A stretch of DNA of 64,000 nt, from contig JACOEM010000004.1 in the NCBI GenBank assembly GCA_024998565.1, positions 1 to 64,000 on the forward strand, read 5' to 3'. The DNA is from Nitrospira sp. (GTDB taxonomy: Bacteria; Nitrospirota; Nitrospiria; Nitrospirales; Nitrospiraceae). Of this stretch, positions 26,997 through 36,047 are shown in pieces (position 1 is the stretch's first letter; each line of letters starts with the position of its first letter). A program made the translations under genes and the position numbers. Below the pieces are notes generated by a model. The model did not search any database. It saw nothing but the letters and a program-made list of their open reading frames with translations, and was not told where the DNA came from.

Positions 26997-29825
26997 ATGG
27001 ACTATAAAGCGACCCTCAACTTGCCGAAGACCGACTTCCCGATGAAGGCGAATCTGCCGCAGCGGGAACCGGAGATGCTCGCCCGGTGGACTCAGGAAAA
27101 GCTCTACGAGCGTATCCAGGAATCCCGTCAGGGGTTCCCGCGCTATGTGTTGCACGACGGGCCACCCTATGCGAACGGGCGGATCCACATCGGCCACGCG
27201 CTGAACAAGATTCTGAAAGACATCATCATCAAGTCGAAGACGATGTCGGGGTATCAAGTCCCCTACGTGCCCGGCTGGGATTGTCACGGTCTGCCGATCG
27301 AACATCAGGTCCTGAAGGAGCTGGGCGACAAGAAACGGGATCTGGATGCCCTCGCGATCCGCAAGCTCTGTAAGGAATATGCCGAGAAATATGTCTCGAT
27401 TCAGCGGGAAGAATTCCAACGGCTGGGCGTGTTGGGCGACTGGCAGCAACCCTATCTCACGTTGAATCCTGCCTATGAGGGCACGATCATCCGCGAGTTC
27501 GGACGGTTTGTGGAGCGGGGCGGGGTCTACAAGGGCCTGAAGCCTGTGTTGTGGTGTACCCAAGATCAGACGGCATTGGCCGAGGCCGAAGTCGAGTACG
27601 AGAACCACACGTCGCCCTCTGTCTATGTGAAGTTCCCGTTGGTAAGTCCGCCAGACGTGCTCCAAAAGACAGCATTTAAGGACATCGCATTTGCGAACAC
27701 GGTCAAGAAGATTTCTGTCGTAATTTGGACCACGACACCATGGACTTTGCCAGCGAACCAGGCAATCTGCCTCCATCCTGATCTCGATTACGTTTTTGTC
27801 CAGCTTGATGGAAGCGATGAAGCTTTCATCATGGCCAGAGGTCGTGTTGAGAGTGTGCTAGCGGAATGGGGTGCCAAGAATCCCACTCTTTTCGGGCAAC
27901 GGAAAGGGCGGGAAGGATTTGAAGGCCTAGAGACGCAACGTCCCTTAAGCCATGGCCTTTCGCCGATTCTTCTGGGAGACTTTGTCACGTTGGAGCAGGG
28001 AACGGGCTGTGTCCACATTGCGCCGGGCCACGGTATGGAAGACTACCTACTGGTGCTGGATCACAATGCCAAGGCCAGCGTCGGTGAGCGGCTCGAAATC
28101 CTGGCGCCGGTGGATAACGGCGGGAAGTTCACGGCCGCGGTTCCTGAGTTTGTCGGGCAGCATGTCTTCAAAGCCAATCCCAAAATCGTGGAGCGCCTCA
28201 AGGAGAACGGGCGGTTACTCGGGCATGGTTCGCTCAACCACTCCTATCCGCATTGCTGGCGCTGCAAGCAGCCGGTCATCTTCCGCGCGACCGAACAGTG
28301 GTTCGTCTCGATGGAGACGAATGAACTGCGGAAAGAAGCGTTGGCGGAGATTGAGCGGGTGCGCTGGATTCCGGCCTACGGGCGCGATCGGATCAACGGA
28401 ATGATCGAGAACCGGCCTGACTGGTGCCTCTCGCGTCAGCGTGTCTGGGGTACGCCGATCCCCGGTTTTACCTGCGTGAAATGCGGCAAGGTCTTGGCCC
28501 ACCCCCGTGTGATCGATCATGTCGCGGACTTGATCGGACAACATGGTACAGACTATTGGTTTGCCAACCAGGCTGCCGCGTTGCTGCCTGCCGGGACTCA
28601 GTGCGAAGGTTGCGGTGGGACGGAATTTGAAAAGGAACGCGACATTCTGGACGTGTGGTTCGAGTCCGGCGTGAGTTATGCGACGGTGCTCAAGCCTCGG
28701 CAATGGTGGCCGGCGGATCTGTATCTGGAAGGGTCCGATCAGCATCGTGGCTGGTTCCATAGCGCCTTGCTGGCGGGGGTCATCACCGATCATCAAGCGC
28801 CTTACAAGGCCGTGCTCACGCATGGATTTGTATTGGACGGGGCTGGACGGAAGATGTCGAAATCGGCGGGTAACGTCGTCGCGCCGCAGGATGTGATCAA
28901 GCAATCGGGCGCGGAGATCCTTCGTCTCTGGGTGTCGGCCCAGGACTATCGTGAGGACCTGCGGATTTCCCAGGAGATCCTGAACCATCTCATTGAGGCC
29001 TACCGGAAGATCCGCAACACCTGCCGGTTCCTGTTGAGCAATCTCTACGACTTCGATCCCGCGCAGCATCGCGTGCCGTTCGATCAGTTGCCCGAATTAG
29101 ACCGCTGGGCGCTGATGCGGTTGGGCGACCTGATTCCGCGGGTGCGTAAGGGGTACGACGACTTCGAGTTCCATACGATCTTTCATGCGTTGAACAACTT
29201 CTGTTCCGTCGATTTGAGCGCGGTCTACCTCGATATCCTGAAAGACCGGCTCTACACGTTCCGCAAGGATTCGCCGTTGCGGCGCGGCTCGCAGACCGTC
29301 TTGTTCGACATTCTGGTGGCCCTCACGAAGTTGATGGCGCCGGTGCTGAGTTTCACGTCGGAAGAAATCTGGCGGATGCTGCCGGAGTCGGTGCGGGTGG
29401 ACTCGAAGGCCGACAGCGTGCATCTGGCCATGTTCCCTGAAGTCGATCCGCGTTGGGCGGATGCGAAGCTGGCTGAGCGGTGGGAGCAGTTGCTTGAAGT
29501 GAGAACGGCAGTCCAGGCGGCATTGGAAGTGCAACGTCGTGAGAAGGTGATCGGGTCGCCGCTGGAAGCGCGGGTCGTGATCGACGCGAATGCCGACCGA
29601 TATGAGTTACTCCGGTCCTATGGACAAGACCTGGCGTCGTTTTTTATCGTCTCTGATGTCGAACTGAGGCTCGTGCACCATTTGCCGGTCAAGCCAGACT
29701 TCTCGATTACGGTGCAGAGGGCCGTCGGGGTGAAGTGTGAACGGTGCTGGAATTATCGCGGATCGGTCGGAAGCTTTCCGGACCATCCGACTCTTTGTGA
29801 CCGTTGTGTTGAGGCGGTCCGTTGA
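26997..29825 (+). CDS. ileS: Isoleucyl-tRNA synthetase
   Basis: A 942-residue class I synthetase with the HIGH motif in NGRIHIGHALNK, the KMSKS motif in GRKMSKSAGNV and a large editing domain between them. The C-terminal zinc finger has CERCWNY and LCDRC. It charges tRNA-Ile. The frame is open from 26718, but that part contains repeat C and an unlikely sequence; the family start is ATG 26997 (MDYKATLNLPKTDFPM). The last codon overlaps the TTG start of lspA, so the two are translationally coupled, a common pairing in bacteria. Confidence 0.97.
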   Translation: MDYKATLNLPKTDFPMKANLPQREPEMLARWTQEKLYERIQESRQGFPRYVLHDGPPYANGRIHIGHALNKILKDIIIKSKTMSGYQVPYVPGWDCHGLPIEHQVLKELGDKKRDLDALAIRKLCKEYAEKYVSIQREEFQRLGVLGDWQQPYLTLNPAYEGTIIREFGRFVERGGVYKGLKPVLWCTQDQTALAEAEVEYENHTSPSVYVKFPLVSPPDVLQKTAFKDIAFANTVKKISVVIWTTTPWTLPANQAICLHPDLDYVFVQLDGSDEAFIMARGRVESVLAEWGAKNPTLFGQRKGREGFEGLETQRPLSHGLSPILLGDFVTLEQGTGCVHIAPGHGMEDYLLVLDHNAKASVGERLEILAPVDNGGKFTAAVPEFVGQHVFKANPKIVERLKENGRLLGHGSLNHSYPHCWRCKQPVIFRATEQWFVSMETNELRKEALAEIERVRWIPAYGRDRINGMIENRPDWCLSRQRVWGTPIPGFTCVKCGKVLAHPRVIDHVADLIGQHGTDYWFANQAAALLPAGTQCEGCGGTEFEKERDILDVWFESGVSYATVLKPRQWWPADLYLEGSDQHRGWFHSALLAGVITDHQAPYKAVLTHGFVLDGAGRKMSKSAGNVVAPQDVIKQSGAEILRLWVSAQDYREDLRISQEILNHLIEAYRKIRNTCRFLLSNLYDFDPAQHRVPFDQLPELDRWALMRLGDLIPRVRKGYDDFEFHTIFHALNNFCSVDLSAVYLDILKDRLYTFRKDSPLRRGSQTVLFDILVALTKLMAPVLSFTSEEIWRMLPESVRVDSKADSVHLAMFPEVDPRWADAKLAERWEQLLEVRTAVQAALEVQRREKVIGSPLEARVVIDANADRYELLRSYGQDLASFFIVSDVELRLVHHLPVKPDFSITVQRAVGVKCERCWNYRGSVGSFPDHPTLCDRCVEAVR

Positions 29826-30343
29826 GCAACTCCGTCCGCTATCTCCTGCTCGGTTTACTGAGTCTGGCAATTGTCGTACTGGATCAGGTCACGAAGCTCT
29901 CTGTCATGGAGTCCATGCGGCTCCATGAATCGATTCCGGTCATCGCCAACTTCTTCAGCATCACCTACATCCGGAATCCCGGTGCGGCTTTCGGGTTTCT
30001 CTCCTCCAGCAGCAGTTCGTTCCGGTTCATCTTTTTCGGTGTGACGTCGGTCTTTGCCGTAGGCCTGCTGGGCACGATTCTGGTCCGCATGCCGAAGGAT
30101 GATTGGATGGGGCGGCTGAGCGTGGCGGCAATTCTCGGCGGGGCGATCGGGAACTTACTGGACCGCTTGCGGTACGGGGAAGTGATCGACTTTCTGGACT
30201 TTTATTTCAACGCCTACCATTTCCCTGCATTTAACGTCGCCGACTCGGCGATCACCGTCGGGGTGGCATTTCTGATTCTGCACTTTGCGCTGGAGAAGGA
30301 GCCGGAGGCGACGCCGGTGGTTCCCGATAACCCGCCTTCCTGA
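29822..30343 (+). CDS. lspA: Lipoprotein signal peptidase (signal peptidase II)
   Basis: The 173-residue inner-membrane aspartic protease cleaves signal peptides of prolipoproteins. Four hydrophobic helices are seen, with RNPGAAFGF, GGAIGNLLDR and the catalytic-region FNVADSAI. The start is TTG 29822, overlapping the ileS TGA. Substrates are represented in this window by the lipoproteins at 10082 and 31820. Downstream at 30365-30380 lies CGGCAGCGTTCTCGCG, a possible fragment of the palindromic repeat family. Confidence 0.96.
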   Translation: MSNSVRYLLLGLLSLAIVVLDQVTKLSVMESMRLHESIPVIANFFSITYIRNPGAAFGFLSSSSSSFRFIFFGVTSVFAVGLLGTILVRMPKDDWMGRLSVAAILGGAIGNLLDRLRYGEVIDFLDFYFNAYHFPAFNVADSAITVGVAFLILHFALEKEPEATPVVPDNPPS

Positions 30344-30393
30344 CGGCACGCGGACAAAGTTCGTCGGCAGCGTTCTCGCGTTGTTTTTCCCGA

Positions 30394-30660
30394 TCAGGCC
30401 GGCATCGTAATGATGAAGCCGCCCTGCTCCCGAAACTGGCGCTGCTGCTCTTCCGAAAACATGACGAGCGGTTCGCTGTGGCAGAACTGGCATTCCTTAA
30501 GGGTGATGACCGCGTTCGGTTCACCGATTCCCACCAGATATTGCTTGGCGAGGACCAGAGCCTTTTCCTGACTTGTGGTCATCACGTCGAAGTGCAGTTT
30601 GCCGTTCTTTCCTTTAACCCAGGTATCGTACACGTGGACGCTGTCCATTTGGTTTGCCAT
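30394..30660 (-). CDS. DUF2024 family protein
   Basis: An 88-residue protein beginning MANQMDSVHVYDTWVKGKNG and containing HFDVMTTSQEKALVLAKQYL, a CQFCHSEP segment with two cysteines, and the ending GGFIITMP. This matches the short DUF2024 family, whose function is not known. GGAG lies ten bases upstream of ATG 30660; an inner ATG at 30648 is an alternative. Cytosolic. It is 29 bases downstream of uppP on the same strand and may share its transcript. Confidence 0.85.
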   Translation of the reverse strand: MANQMDSVHVYDTWVKGKNGKLHFDVMTTSQEKALVLAKQYLVGIGEPNAVITLKECQFCHSEPLVMFSEEQQRQFREQGGFIITMPA

Positions 30661-30689
30661 GGTCACTCGGCTCCTTGGTATGAGTGTAG

Positions 30690-31565
30690 TTAGCGGACGA
30701 CCAGCAGCACGATGACGCCCAGCACCATGCGGTAGTAGGCGAAGACGCTCAGGCTGTGGCGTTGCACATAGGTGAGAAAGGCCGCGATGACGGCCCAGGC
30801 GACGGCGAACGAGACCACCAGGCCGATCCCGAGCGCGACGTAATCGTCCTGGCTGAAGGCGGCTTGGGATTTCAGCATTTGGTAAATGGTGGCAATGATC
30901 ATCGTCGGCAGTGCCAGGAAGAAGGAGTATTCCGTGGCGACGCGGCGATCGAGACCGGCCAGCAGTCCGCCGACAATCGTGGAGCCGGAACGGGACATGC
31001 CGGGAATCAATGAGGCGCATTGGGCGATGCCGACCCAGATCGCCAAGCGGGGCGTGACCTGGAGCAGTTCCTTCACACGTACGCGGTCCCGCATCCGTTC
31101 GACCACCAGGATGATGATGCCGCCGACGATCAGCGAAATCGCCACGGTCGTCGGTGAGAAAAGATAGGCCTTGATGGACTTATGGGCGAGGAATCCCACG
31201 AGCGCTGCGGGCAAGAAGGCCAATCCTAAGCCGATGACAAACCAGAGGTTCGGCTGGGCTTGAATGGACTGCTGAATGAGAGTTGTCCACGAGGCATTAC
31301 CTCGGGCGGCCACGAGCGACCGGAAGTCACGCTGTTCACGGAATGCATGCGAGGCCAGCGAGGCCAGCTTGGTGCGTTCGTAGGCGATGATGGCGAGGAT
31401 GGATCCTAGCTGGATCGAAATCTCGACGTTCGAAGCGATGTCTCCGGTGAATCCGAGCGCGTGTCCGACGAGAATGAGATGGCCTGTCGAGGAGACGGGA
31501 AGAAATTCCGTCAGTCCTTCGATGATGCCGAGAATGATCGCGAGCTCCGGGCCCCAATTCATCAT
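30690..31565 (-). CDS. uppP: Undecaprenyl-diphosphatase UppP
   Basis: The 291-residue polytopic membrane protein dephosphorylates undecaprenyl pyrophosphate to recycle the lipid carrier for peptidoglycan and surface polysaccharides. The active-site regions are clear: EGLTEFLPVSSTGHL near residue 16 and PGMSRSGSTIVGGLLAGL near residue 185. About eight membrane helices are visible. Two adjacent ATG codons begin the frame. It is often associated with low-level bacitracin resistance in other bacteria. Divergent from the lipoprotein gene at 31820. Confidence 0.95.
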   Translation of the reverse strand: MMNWGPELAIILGIIEGLTEFLPVSSTGHLILVGHALGFTGDIASNVEISIQLGSILAIIAYERTKLASLASHAFREQRDFRSLVAARGNASWTTLIQQSIQAQPNLWFVIGLGLAFLPAALVGFLAHKSIKAYLFSPTTVAISLIVGGIIILVVERMRDRVRVKELLQVTPRLAIWVGIAQCASLIPGMSRSGSTIVGGLLAGLDRRVATEYSFFLALPTMIIATIYQMLKSQAAFSQDDYVALGIGLVVSFAVAWAVIAAFLTYVQRHSLSVFAYYRMVLGVIVLLVVR

Positions 31566-31739
31566 AATAGTCTGCTTAGGATGGTCTGTGAGTGTGCTGC
31601 TGGTCGGTTACGGGGTTTTGCTGAACGGTGAGTGCATATTCCCAGACTGCTCCCTGGCAGTCAAGCTTCGTCGAAATTTGCGGAGTCGCCAGGGGCTGTG
31701 AGCGACGCACCGGCAGGCGCTTCGCAATCGGCAAACTTG

Positions 31740-31768
31740 TTGACAAAGTTGAGATGATGGCATACACA
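31740..31768 (+). promoter_or_regulatory. Candidate sigma-70-type promoter
   Basis: TTGACA (31740-31745), 17 bases, then TACACA (31763-31768), about 50 bases before the start of the coiled-coil lipoprotein. Perfect -35 and reasonable -10; prediction only. Confidence 0.5.
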
Positions 31769-31819
31769 CAACAAGAGAGAAGAGGTCCGATCGGTCCAGA
31801 TCGAACAGGGGAGGGTCGC

Positions 31820-32548
31820 ATGAGGCATGTGTGGATGGCTGGGCTCGCGCTGATGAGTGCGATGGCCGTCAGCGGGTGCGTAAGTGACAAGAAATACCAT
31901 GAGGCGCTTGCCGATGCAGACACCGTCCGGGGAGACCTGGAGCGGGCGCGGGCGCAGAAGAATGCGCTGGAGCAACAGGTCAAGACGCTGAAAGATCTCA
32001 ACGCCAAGTTCGGTTCGGAAAGCCAGATCGCTCGGGATGAACTGCAGCGGATCCAGCATGGCCGGGACAAGGAGCGGGATACGATCGAGGTCCGGACCAA
32101 GGAATTGGAAGATAAGGTCAAGCAGCTGAGCGCGCAGAATCGAAACATCAAGCAGGAGTATGACGAGGCTCGCCGGCACAATGAGCAACTGAAGGCGTTG
32201 GTCGCGCGGTATCAGAAAGAGATGAAGGAGCGTTCGAGGTCCCTGAGTTCCTCGGCTCCCGCGGAATTGACCGCGCCGTTGTCCGGTGGTGCATCCTCGG
32301 CGAAATCGGCGCCATCGTCGAATCCGTTCGGTGGGCCGGTCGAGGCTGCGGCTCCGCCGGTGTCCTTGCTGAATATCAACAAAGCGCCGTCGACCGATTT
32401 GGTTCTGACGCTGGGTGTCAGTCAGGATGTGGCCGACCGGATCGTGAGTAATCGCCCGTACCGTGTGAAGGGTGAGCTGGTGGCCAAGAACGTGGTTCCG
32501 AAGGACGTCTTTGACGATATCAAGGACCGCATCACGGTCAGTCCCTAG
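31820..32548 (+). CDS. Lipoprotein with coiled coil and C-terminal helix-hairpin-helix
   Basis: The 242-residue protein starts MRHVWMAGLALMSAMAVSGC with a lipobox and lipidated cysteine at residue 20. A long coiled coil (about 30-150) follows, rich in E, K, Q and R, then a Ser/Pro/Ala linker. The C-terminal 55 residues (LLNINKAPSTDLVLTLGVS, then RIVSNRPYRVKGEL) match a ComEA-type helix-hairpin-helix. A DNA-binding-like domain on a lipid-anchored protein is unusual; it may be a structural module or contact DNA outside the cytoplasm. GGGAGGG precedes ATG 31820; a longer frame from 31628 is unlikely. A strong terminator follows. Confidence 0.85.
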   Translation: MRHVWMAGLALMSAMAVSGCVSDKKYHEALADADTVRGDLERARAQKNALEQQVKTLKDLNAKFGSESQIARDELQRIQHGRDKERDTIEVRTKELEDKVKQLSAQNRNIKQEYDEARRHNEQLKALVARYQKEMKERSRSLSSSAPAELTAPLSGGASSAKSAPSSNPFGGPVEAAAPPVSLLNINKAPSTDLVLTLGVSQDVADRIVSNRPYRVKGELVAKNVVPKDVFDDIKDRITVSP

Positions 32549-32589
32549 TCGTGCCCTGAATGTCCGCGCATAGCGGACCGAGGAGTTCG

Positions 32590-32623
32590 AAAGGCCGTTT
32601 GCCGTCGCAGGCAAACGGCCTTT
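32590..32623 (+). terminator. Strong intrinsic terminator
   Basis: AAAGGCCGTTTGCC, loop of six, GGCAAACGGCCTTT, then TGTGTTTT. Perfect 14-bp stem 41 bases after the lipoprotein stop. Confidence 0.9.
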
Positions 32624-32735
32624 GTGTTTTCTGCGCCGGCGCTGTTCTGCCGGGCCCGACCGGGTGGCGATGCTGCATCGCAAAATCGTTTCCTGCTAGA
32701 ATGGCCGCATTGTTCGAGGAAGAAGGGGCCTGTCC

Positions 32736-34010
32736 ATGCGTCGGATCGGGGTCATCGTCGGAGTCCTTGCGCTGGGTCTTGCCATCGCCGGGTATGTGTT
32801 TTTCAACGGCGAGCGAAAGGCCGTTGTGCGCTACCGCACGGTTCCTGTCGAACGGGGCACCATTGTCTCGCTGGTCACGGCGACCGGGACGATCAATCCC
32901 ATCACCACGATTCAGGTCGGGAGTCAGGTCTCCGGCATGATCGAGAGCCTCCATGCGGATTTCAATTCCAAAGTGACCGCCAACCAAGTGGTGGCGCGTA
33001 TCGATCCCTTTCCCTACCAAGCCCGTCGCGATCAAGCGCTCGCCAGTTTGGCGAACGCGAAGGCGGCGTTCGAGAAGGCACGGATCGATCTGGCCCAACG
33101 GCGTCGGGAACTGGACCGGGCCAAGTCGCTGATCGGCCAGCAATTCATCTCGCAGAACGAAGTGGACGTCGCGTTGACCGCCTCAGAAGGCGCGGTGGCG
33201 CAGCTCAAAGTCACGGAGGCTGCCGTCAAGCAGGCGGAAGCGATGCTGCAGGCGGCCGAGTTGGATTTGAAGTATACGGTGATCCGTTCACCGGTTGACG
33301 GCGTGGTGATTTCGCGCCTCGTCGAGGTCGGGCAGCGTATCGCAGCCAGCTTTACCATACCCATGCTGTTTCTGATCGCCGAAGATGTCACGAAGATGCA
33401 GGTCGATACCAACGTCAGCGAGGCCGATATCGGCGGGATCGCCGAGGGAAAAGCGGCTTCGTTCACCGTGGACGCCTACCCGGGAGAGCAGTTTCACGGC
33501 CGGGTGAGACAGGTGAGAAATGCGCCGATCAATATTCAGAATGTGGTGACCTACGATGTCGTGGTCGAGTTCGATAACCCGGCGTTTCGTCTGAAGCCGG
33601 GCATGACGGCGAACGTCTCCATTGTCGTGGCGAAAAAAGAGAACATTCTCAAAGTGCCGAATTCGGCGCTCCGTTTTACCCCGCCCAAGACGGTGCGCGA
33701 TGAACAGGCCTCGGGCAGACCCGCCAAGGGTGAGGGCGACGGCCGCATGTCCGGAGGCGCTGCTCCTGAACCAGGGCCTCGCCGGTTGGCCATTTGGAAG
33801 CAGGGGGCCGACGAGGCCTTGGAACGAGTTCCTGTCGAGATGGGTATTTCAGACGGGGCTTACGCTGAAATCGGTTCGGCTTCGATCAATGAGGGGGACC
33901 AGGTCATCATCGGGATCGACTCTCCGCGTGGGGATCGCAAGGGCGGTGACCTGCCGCCGGGATTCGGGTCCGGGCAACAGCGCGGCGCCCGGCGTGATCG
34001 CGGGCTCTAA
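32736..34010 (+). CDS. MacA-like periplasmic adaptor of an ABC efflux system
   Basis: The 424-residue protein has one N-terminal membrane helix (VIVGVLALGLAIAGYVFF), a lipoyl/barrel-sandwich half (VTATGTINPITTIQVGSQVSG) and a helical hairpin (about 95-165). The second lipoyl half (YTVIRSPVDGVVISR) and beta-barrel and membrane-proximal domains follow (RLKPGMTANVSIVV). It links the inner-membrane transporter encoded downstream to an outer-membrane channel; no TolC gene is adjacent. A glycine- and proline-rich insertion occurs at about 325-350. The next gene starts 11 bases after the stop. Substrate unknown. Confidence 0.92.
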   Translation: MRRIGVIVGVLALGLAIAGYVFFNGERKAVVRYRTVPVERGTIVSLVTATGTINPITTIQVGSQVSGMIESLHADFNSKVTANQVVARIDPFPYQARRDQALASLANAKAAFEKARIDLAQRRRELDRAKSLIGQQFISQNEVDVALTASEGAVAQLKVTEAAVKQAEAMLQAAELDLKYTVIRSPVDGVVISRLVEVGQRIAASFTIPMLFLIAEDVTKMQVDTNVSEADIGGIAEGKAASFTVDAYPGEQFHGRVRQVRNAPINIQNVVTYDVVVEFDNPAFRLKPGMTANVSIVVAKKENILKVPNSALRFTPPKTVRDEQASGRPAKGEGDGRMSGGAAPEPGPRRLAIWKQGADEALERVPVEMGISDGAYAEIGSASINEGDQVIIGIDSPRGDRKGGDLPPGFGSGQQRGARRDRGL

Positions 34011-34021
34011 GGGAAGGCTCC

Positions 34022-34732
34022 ATGGCCTCGTTGATCGTCTGCGAAGACCTCTGGAAGATTTATCGTGTCGGCGACGTTGAGGTGCAGGCGTTGCGAGGTA
34101 TCAACCTCACCATCGATCGCGGTGAATTTGTGGCGGTCATGGGCACGTCAGGATCGGGCAAATCGACCCTGATGAATATCCTGGGCTGTCTCGACCAGCC
34201 CACGCGTGGTCGATATGAGCTCGATGGCTTGGATGTGGCGACGGCGAAACCGGATCTCCTGGCCGAGCTTCGCAACCGGCAGATCGGTTTCGTATTTCAA
34301 AGCTTCAATCTGATTCCCCGAACCAGCGCGTTGGAAAATGCTCAATTGCCGCTGTTTTATCGAGGCCTCTCGATCAAAGCCCAGCGAAAACAGGCTGCCG
34401 CAGCGTTGCAGCGAGTCGGGTTGGGCGGCCGGGAGCAGCATTATCCCACCCAGCTCTCCGGAGGCCAGCAACAGCGTGTGGCCATTGCGCGGGCGCTGGT
34501 CGGGGCTCCTTCGATTCTTTTTGCCGACGAACCGACAGGCAACCTCGATACCGCATCGAGCCGGGAAATCATGAATATTCTCGAGGAACTCAACCGCGAG
34601 GATGGCATCACTATCATCCTGGTGACCCACGAATCCGATATCGCCGCCTACGCCTCACGCGAACTGGTCATGAAGGACGGTCAGATCGTGCAAGACGTAC
34701 GGCGGGCCCCGCATCTCACGGTCGTGCGGTAG
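34022..34732 (+). CDS. ABC transporter ATP-binding protein, MacB/LolD type
   Basis: The 236-residue ATPase has Walker A MGTSGSGKST, Q-loop FVFQSFNLIPR, signature [15 protein letters not shown], Walker [14 protein letters not shown] and the switch histidine in VTHE. The sequence NLIPR and the separate permease are typical of MacB/LolD/FtsE-type exporters in which energy is transmitted to the periplasm. Middle gene of adaptor-ATPase-permease, with 11- and 7-base gaps, so a single operon. In classical MacB, ATPase and permease are fused; here they are separate. Confidence 0.94.
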   Translation: MASLIVCEDLWKIYRVGDVEVQALRGINLTIDRGEFVAVMGTSGSGKSTLMNILGCLDQPTRGRYELDGLDVATAKPDLLAELRNRQIGFVFQSFNLIPRTSALENAQLPLFYRGLSIKAQRKQAAAALQRVGLGGREQHYPTQLSGGQQQRVAIARALVGAPSILFADEPTGNLDTASSREIMNILEELNREDGITIILVTHESDIAAYASRELVMKDGQIVQDVRRAPHLTVVR

Positions 34733-34739
34733 GACGCCC

Positions 34740-35975
34740 ATGCCGGCTTTTATTCTTCTCACCGTGATGACCGCGCTGCGTATTCTCAGCCGGAATCGGC
34801 TTCGCGCCGGTCTGACCATGCTCGGCATCGTCATCGGTGTGGGCGCGGTGATTGCGATGGTGAGTATCGGGCAGGGCGCCCGCGCGGCGGTGCAGGCACA
34901 GGTGGCCAGCATGGGGACCAACGTAATCATCATCATGCCGGGCTCCACCACCGTCAGCGGGGTGCGGGGGGGACAGGGCGGGGCCGTGACGTTGACCGTC
35001 GGAGACGCAGCGGATTTGAAAAAACGGAGTCCCTTGTTGTCGGACACCGGCTGGGCCAAGCGGGATGTGATGCAGATCGTCAACGGCAACCGCAACTGGA
35101 ACGGTCCCGTCAACGGGATCTCTCCGAGTTATCTGACGATTCGGGACTGGTCGTTCACCAGCGGAGGACCGTTCACCCAAACCGACTTGGAGAGCGCGGC
35201 CCGCGTGGCGCTGATCGGGCAGACGACGCTGGAAAATCTCTTTGATCCCGGCGAGGAGGCGATCGGTGCGACGATTCGCATCAAGAATGTGCCGTTTCAG
35301 GTTGTCGGCGTCTTGGCTCCGAAGGGCCAATCAGCGCAGGGCTCGGATCAGGACGATGTGATTTTTATCCCCTTCACGACTGCGGAGCGGAAGGTGTTCG
35401 GCAGTCAGTTCCTGGGATCGGTCGGGGCCTTGTTTGCGTCCACGGAACAGAGCGCGGATTTGCCCGAGGCGGTCGATCAGATTCGGGAGGTCTTGCGGGC
35501 GCGACATCGACTCCAGGGCGAGCAGGCGGACGATTTCACCATCCGGACGCAAGTCGATATCGGAAAGGTGCAGGAGAGCACGAGCCAGACGCTGACGGTC
35601 ATGCTCTTTGCCATCGCGTCAGTATCGCTGCTGGTTGGCGGGATCGGCATCATGAATATTCTGCTGGTGTCGGTGACGGAGCGGACGAGGGAAATCGGAG
35701 TCCGCATGGCGGTGGGGGCCAAGCGGCTGCACATTCTGATGCAGTTTCTGATCGAGGCGGTCACGTTGAGTCTGTTCGGCGGTGTGATCGGTGTGGTCGT
35801 CGGCATCGTCGGGGCACGACTCACGACAGTGATCGCGGGATGGCCGACCATCATTTCGTTCGAGGCGATCATGACCGCCTTCGTGTTCTCGCTGGCCGTC
35901 GGACTGTTTTTCGGGCTCTATCCCGCCAACAAAGCCGCACGGCTCAATCCGATCGAAGCCCTGCGCTACGAATAA
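34740..35975 (+). CDS. MacB-type ABC permease (FtsX family)
   Basis: The 411-residue protein shows the MacB periplasmic core domain between helix 1 (near MLGIVIGVGAVIAMVSIGQGAR) and three C-terminal helices. It has the FtsX features VSVTERTREIGVRMAVGAK and the ending GLYPANKAARLNPIEALRYE. Together with the two preceding genes it forms a tripartite exporter; members move macrolides, peptides or lipids. The ATG at 34740 is seven bases after the ATPase stop. Substrate not predictable. Confidence 0.94.
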   Translation: MPAFILLTVMTALRILSRNRLRAGLTMLGIVIGVGAVIAMVSIGQGARAAVQAQVASMGTNVIIIMPGSTTVSGVRGGQGGAVTLTVGDAADLKKRSPLLSDTGWAKRDVMQIVNGNRNWNGPVNGISPSYLTIRDWSFTSGGPFTQTDLESAARVALIGQTTLENLFDPGEEAIGATIRIKNVPFQVVGVLAPKGQSAQGSDQDDVIFIPFTTAERKVFGSQFLGSVGALFASTEQSADLPEAVDQIREVLRARHRLQGEQADDFTIRTQVDIGKVQESTSQTLTVMLFAIASVSLLVGGIGIMNILLVSVTERTREIGVRMAVGAKRLHILMQFLIEAVTLSLFGGVIGVVVGIVGARLTTVIAGWPTIISFEAIMTAFVFSLAVGLFFGLYPANKAARLNPIEALRYE

Positions 35976-36047
35976 CGCCCCAGCCTGAACCGGCAGTCTC
36001 CGGCCGTGAGATGGCTCCGGTGGGCTGTGAGCGTAGTTTGGAGGGGG

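Noticed and set aside
30365-30380. Fourth copy of the palindromic repeat
   Set aside because: Only CGGCAGCGTTCTCGCG matches; core and right half are missing, so at most a fragment.
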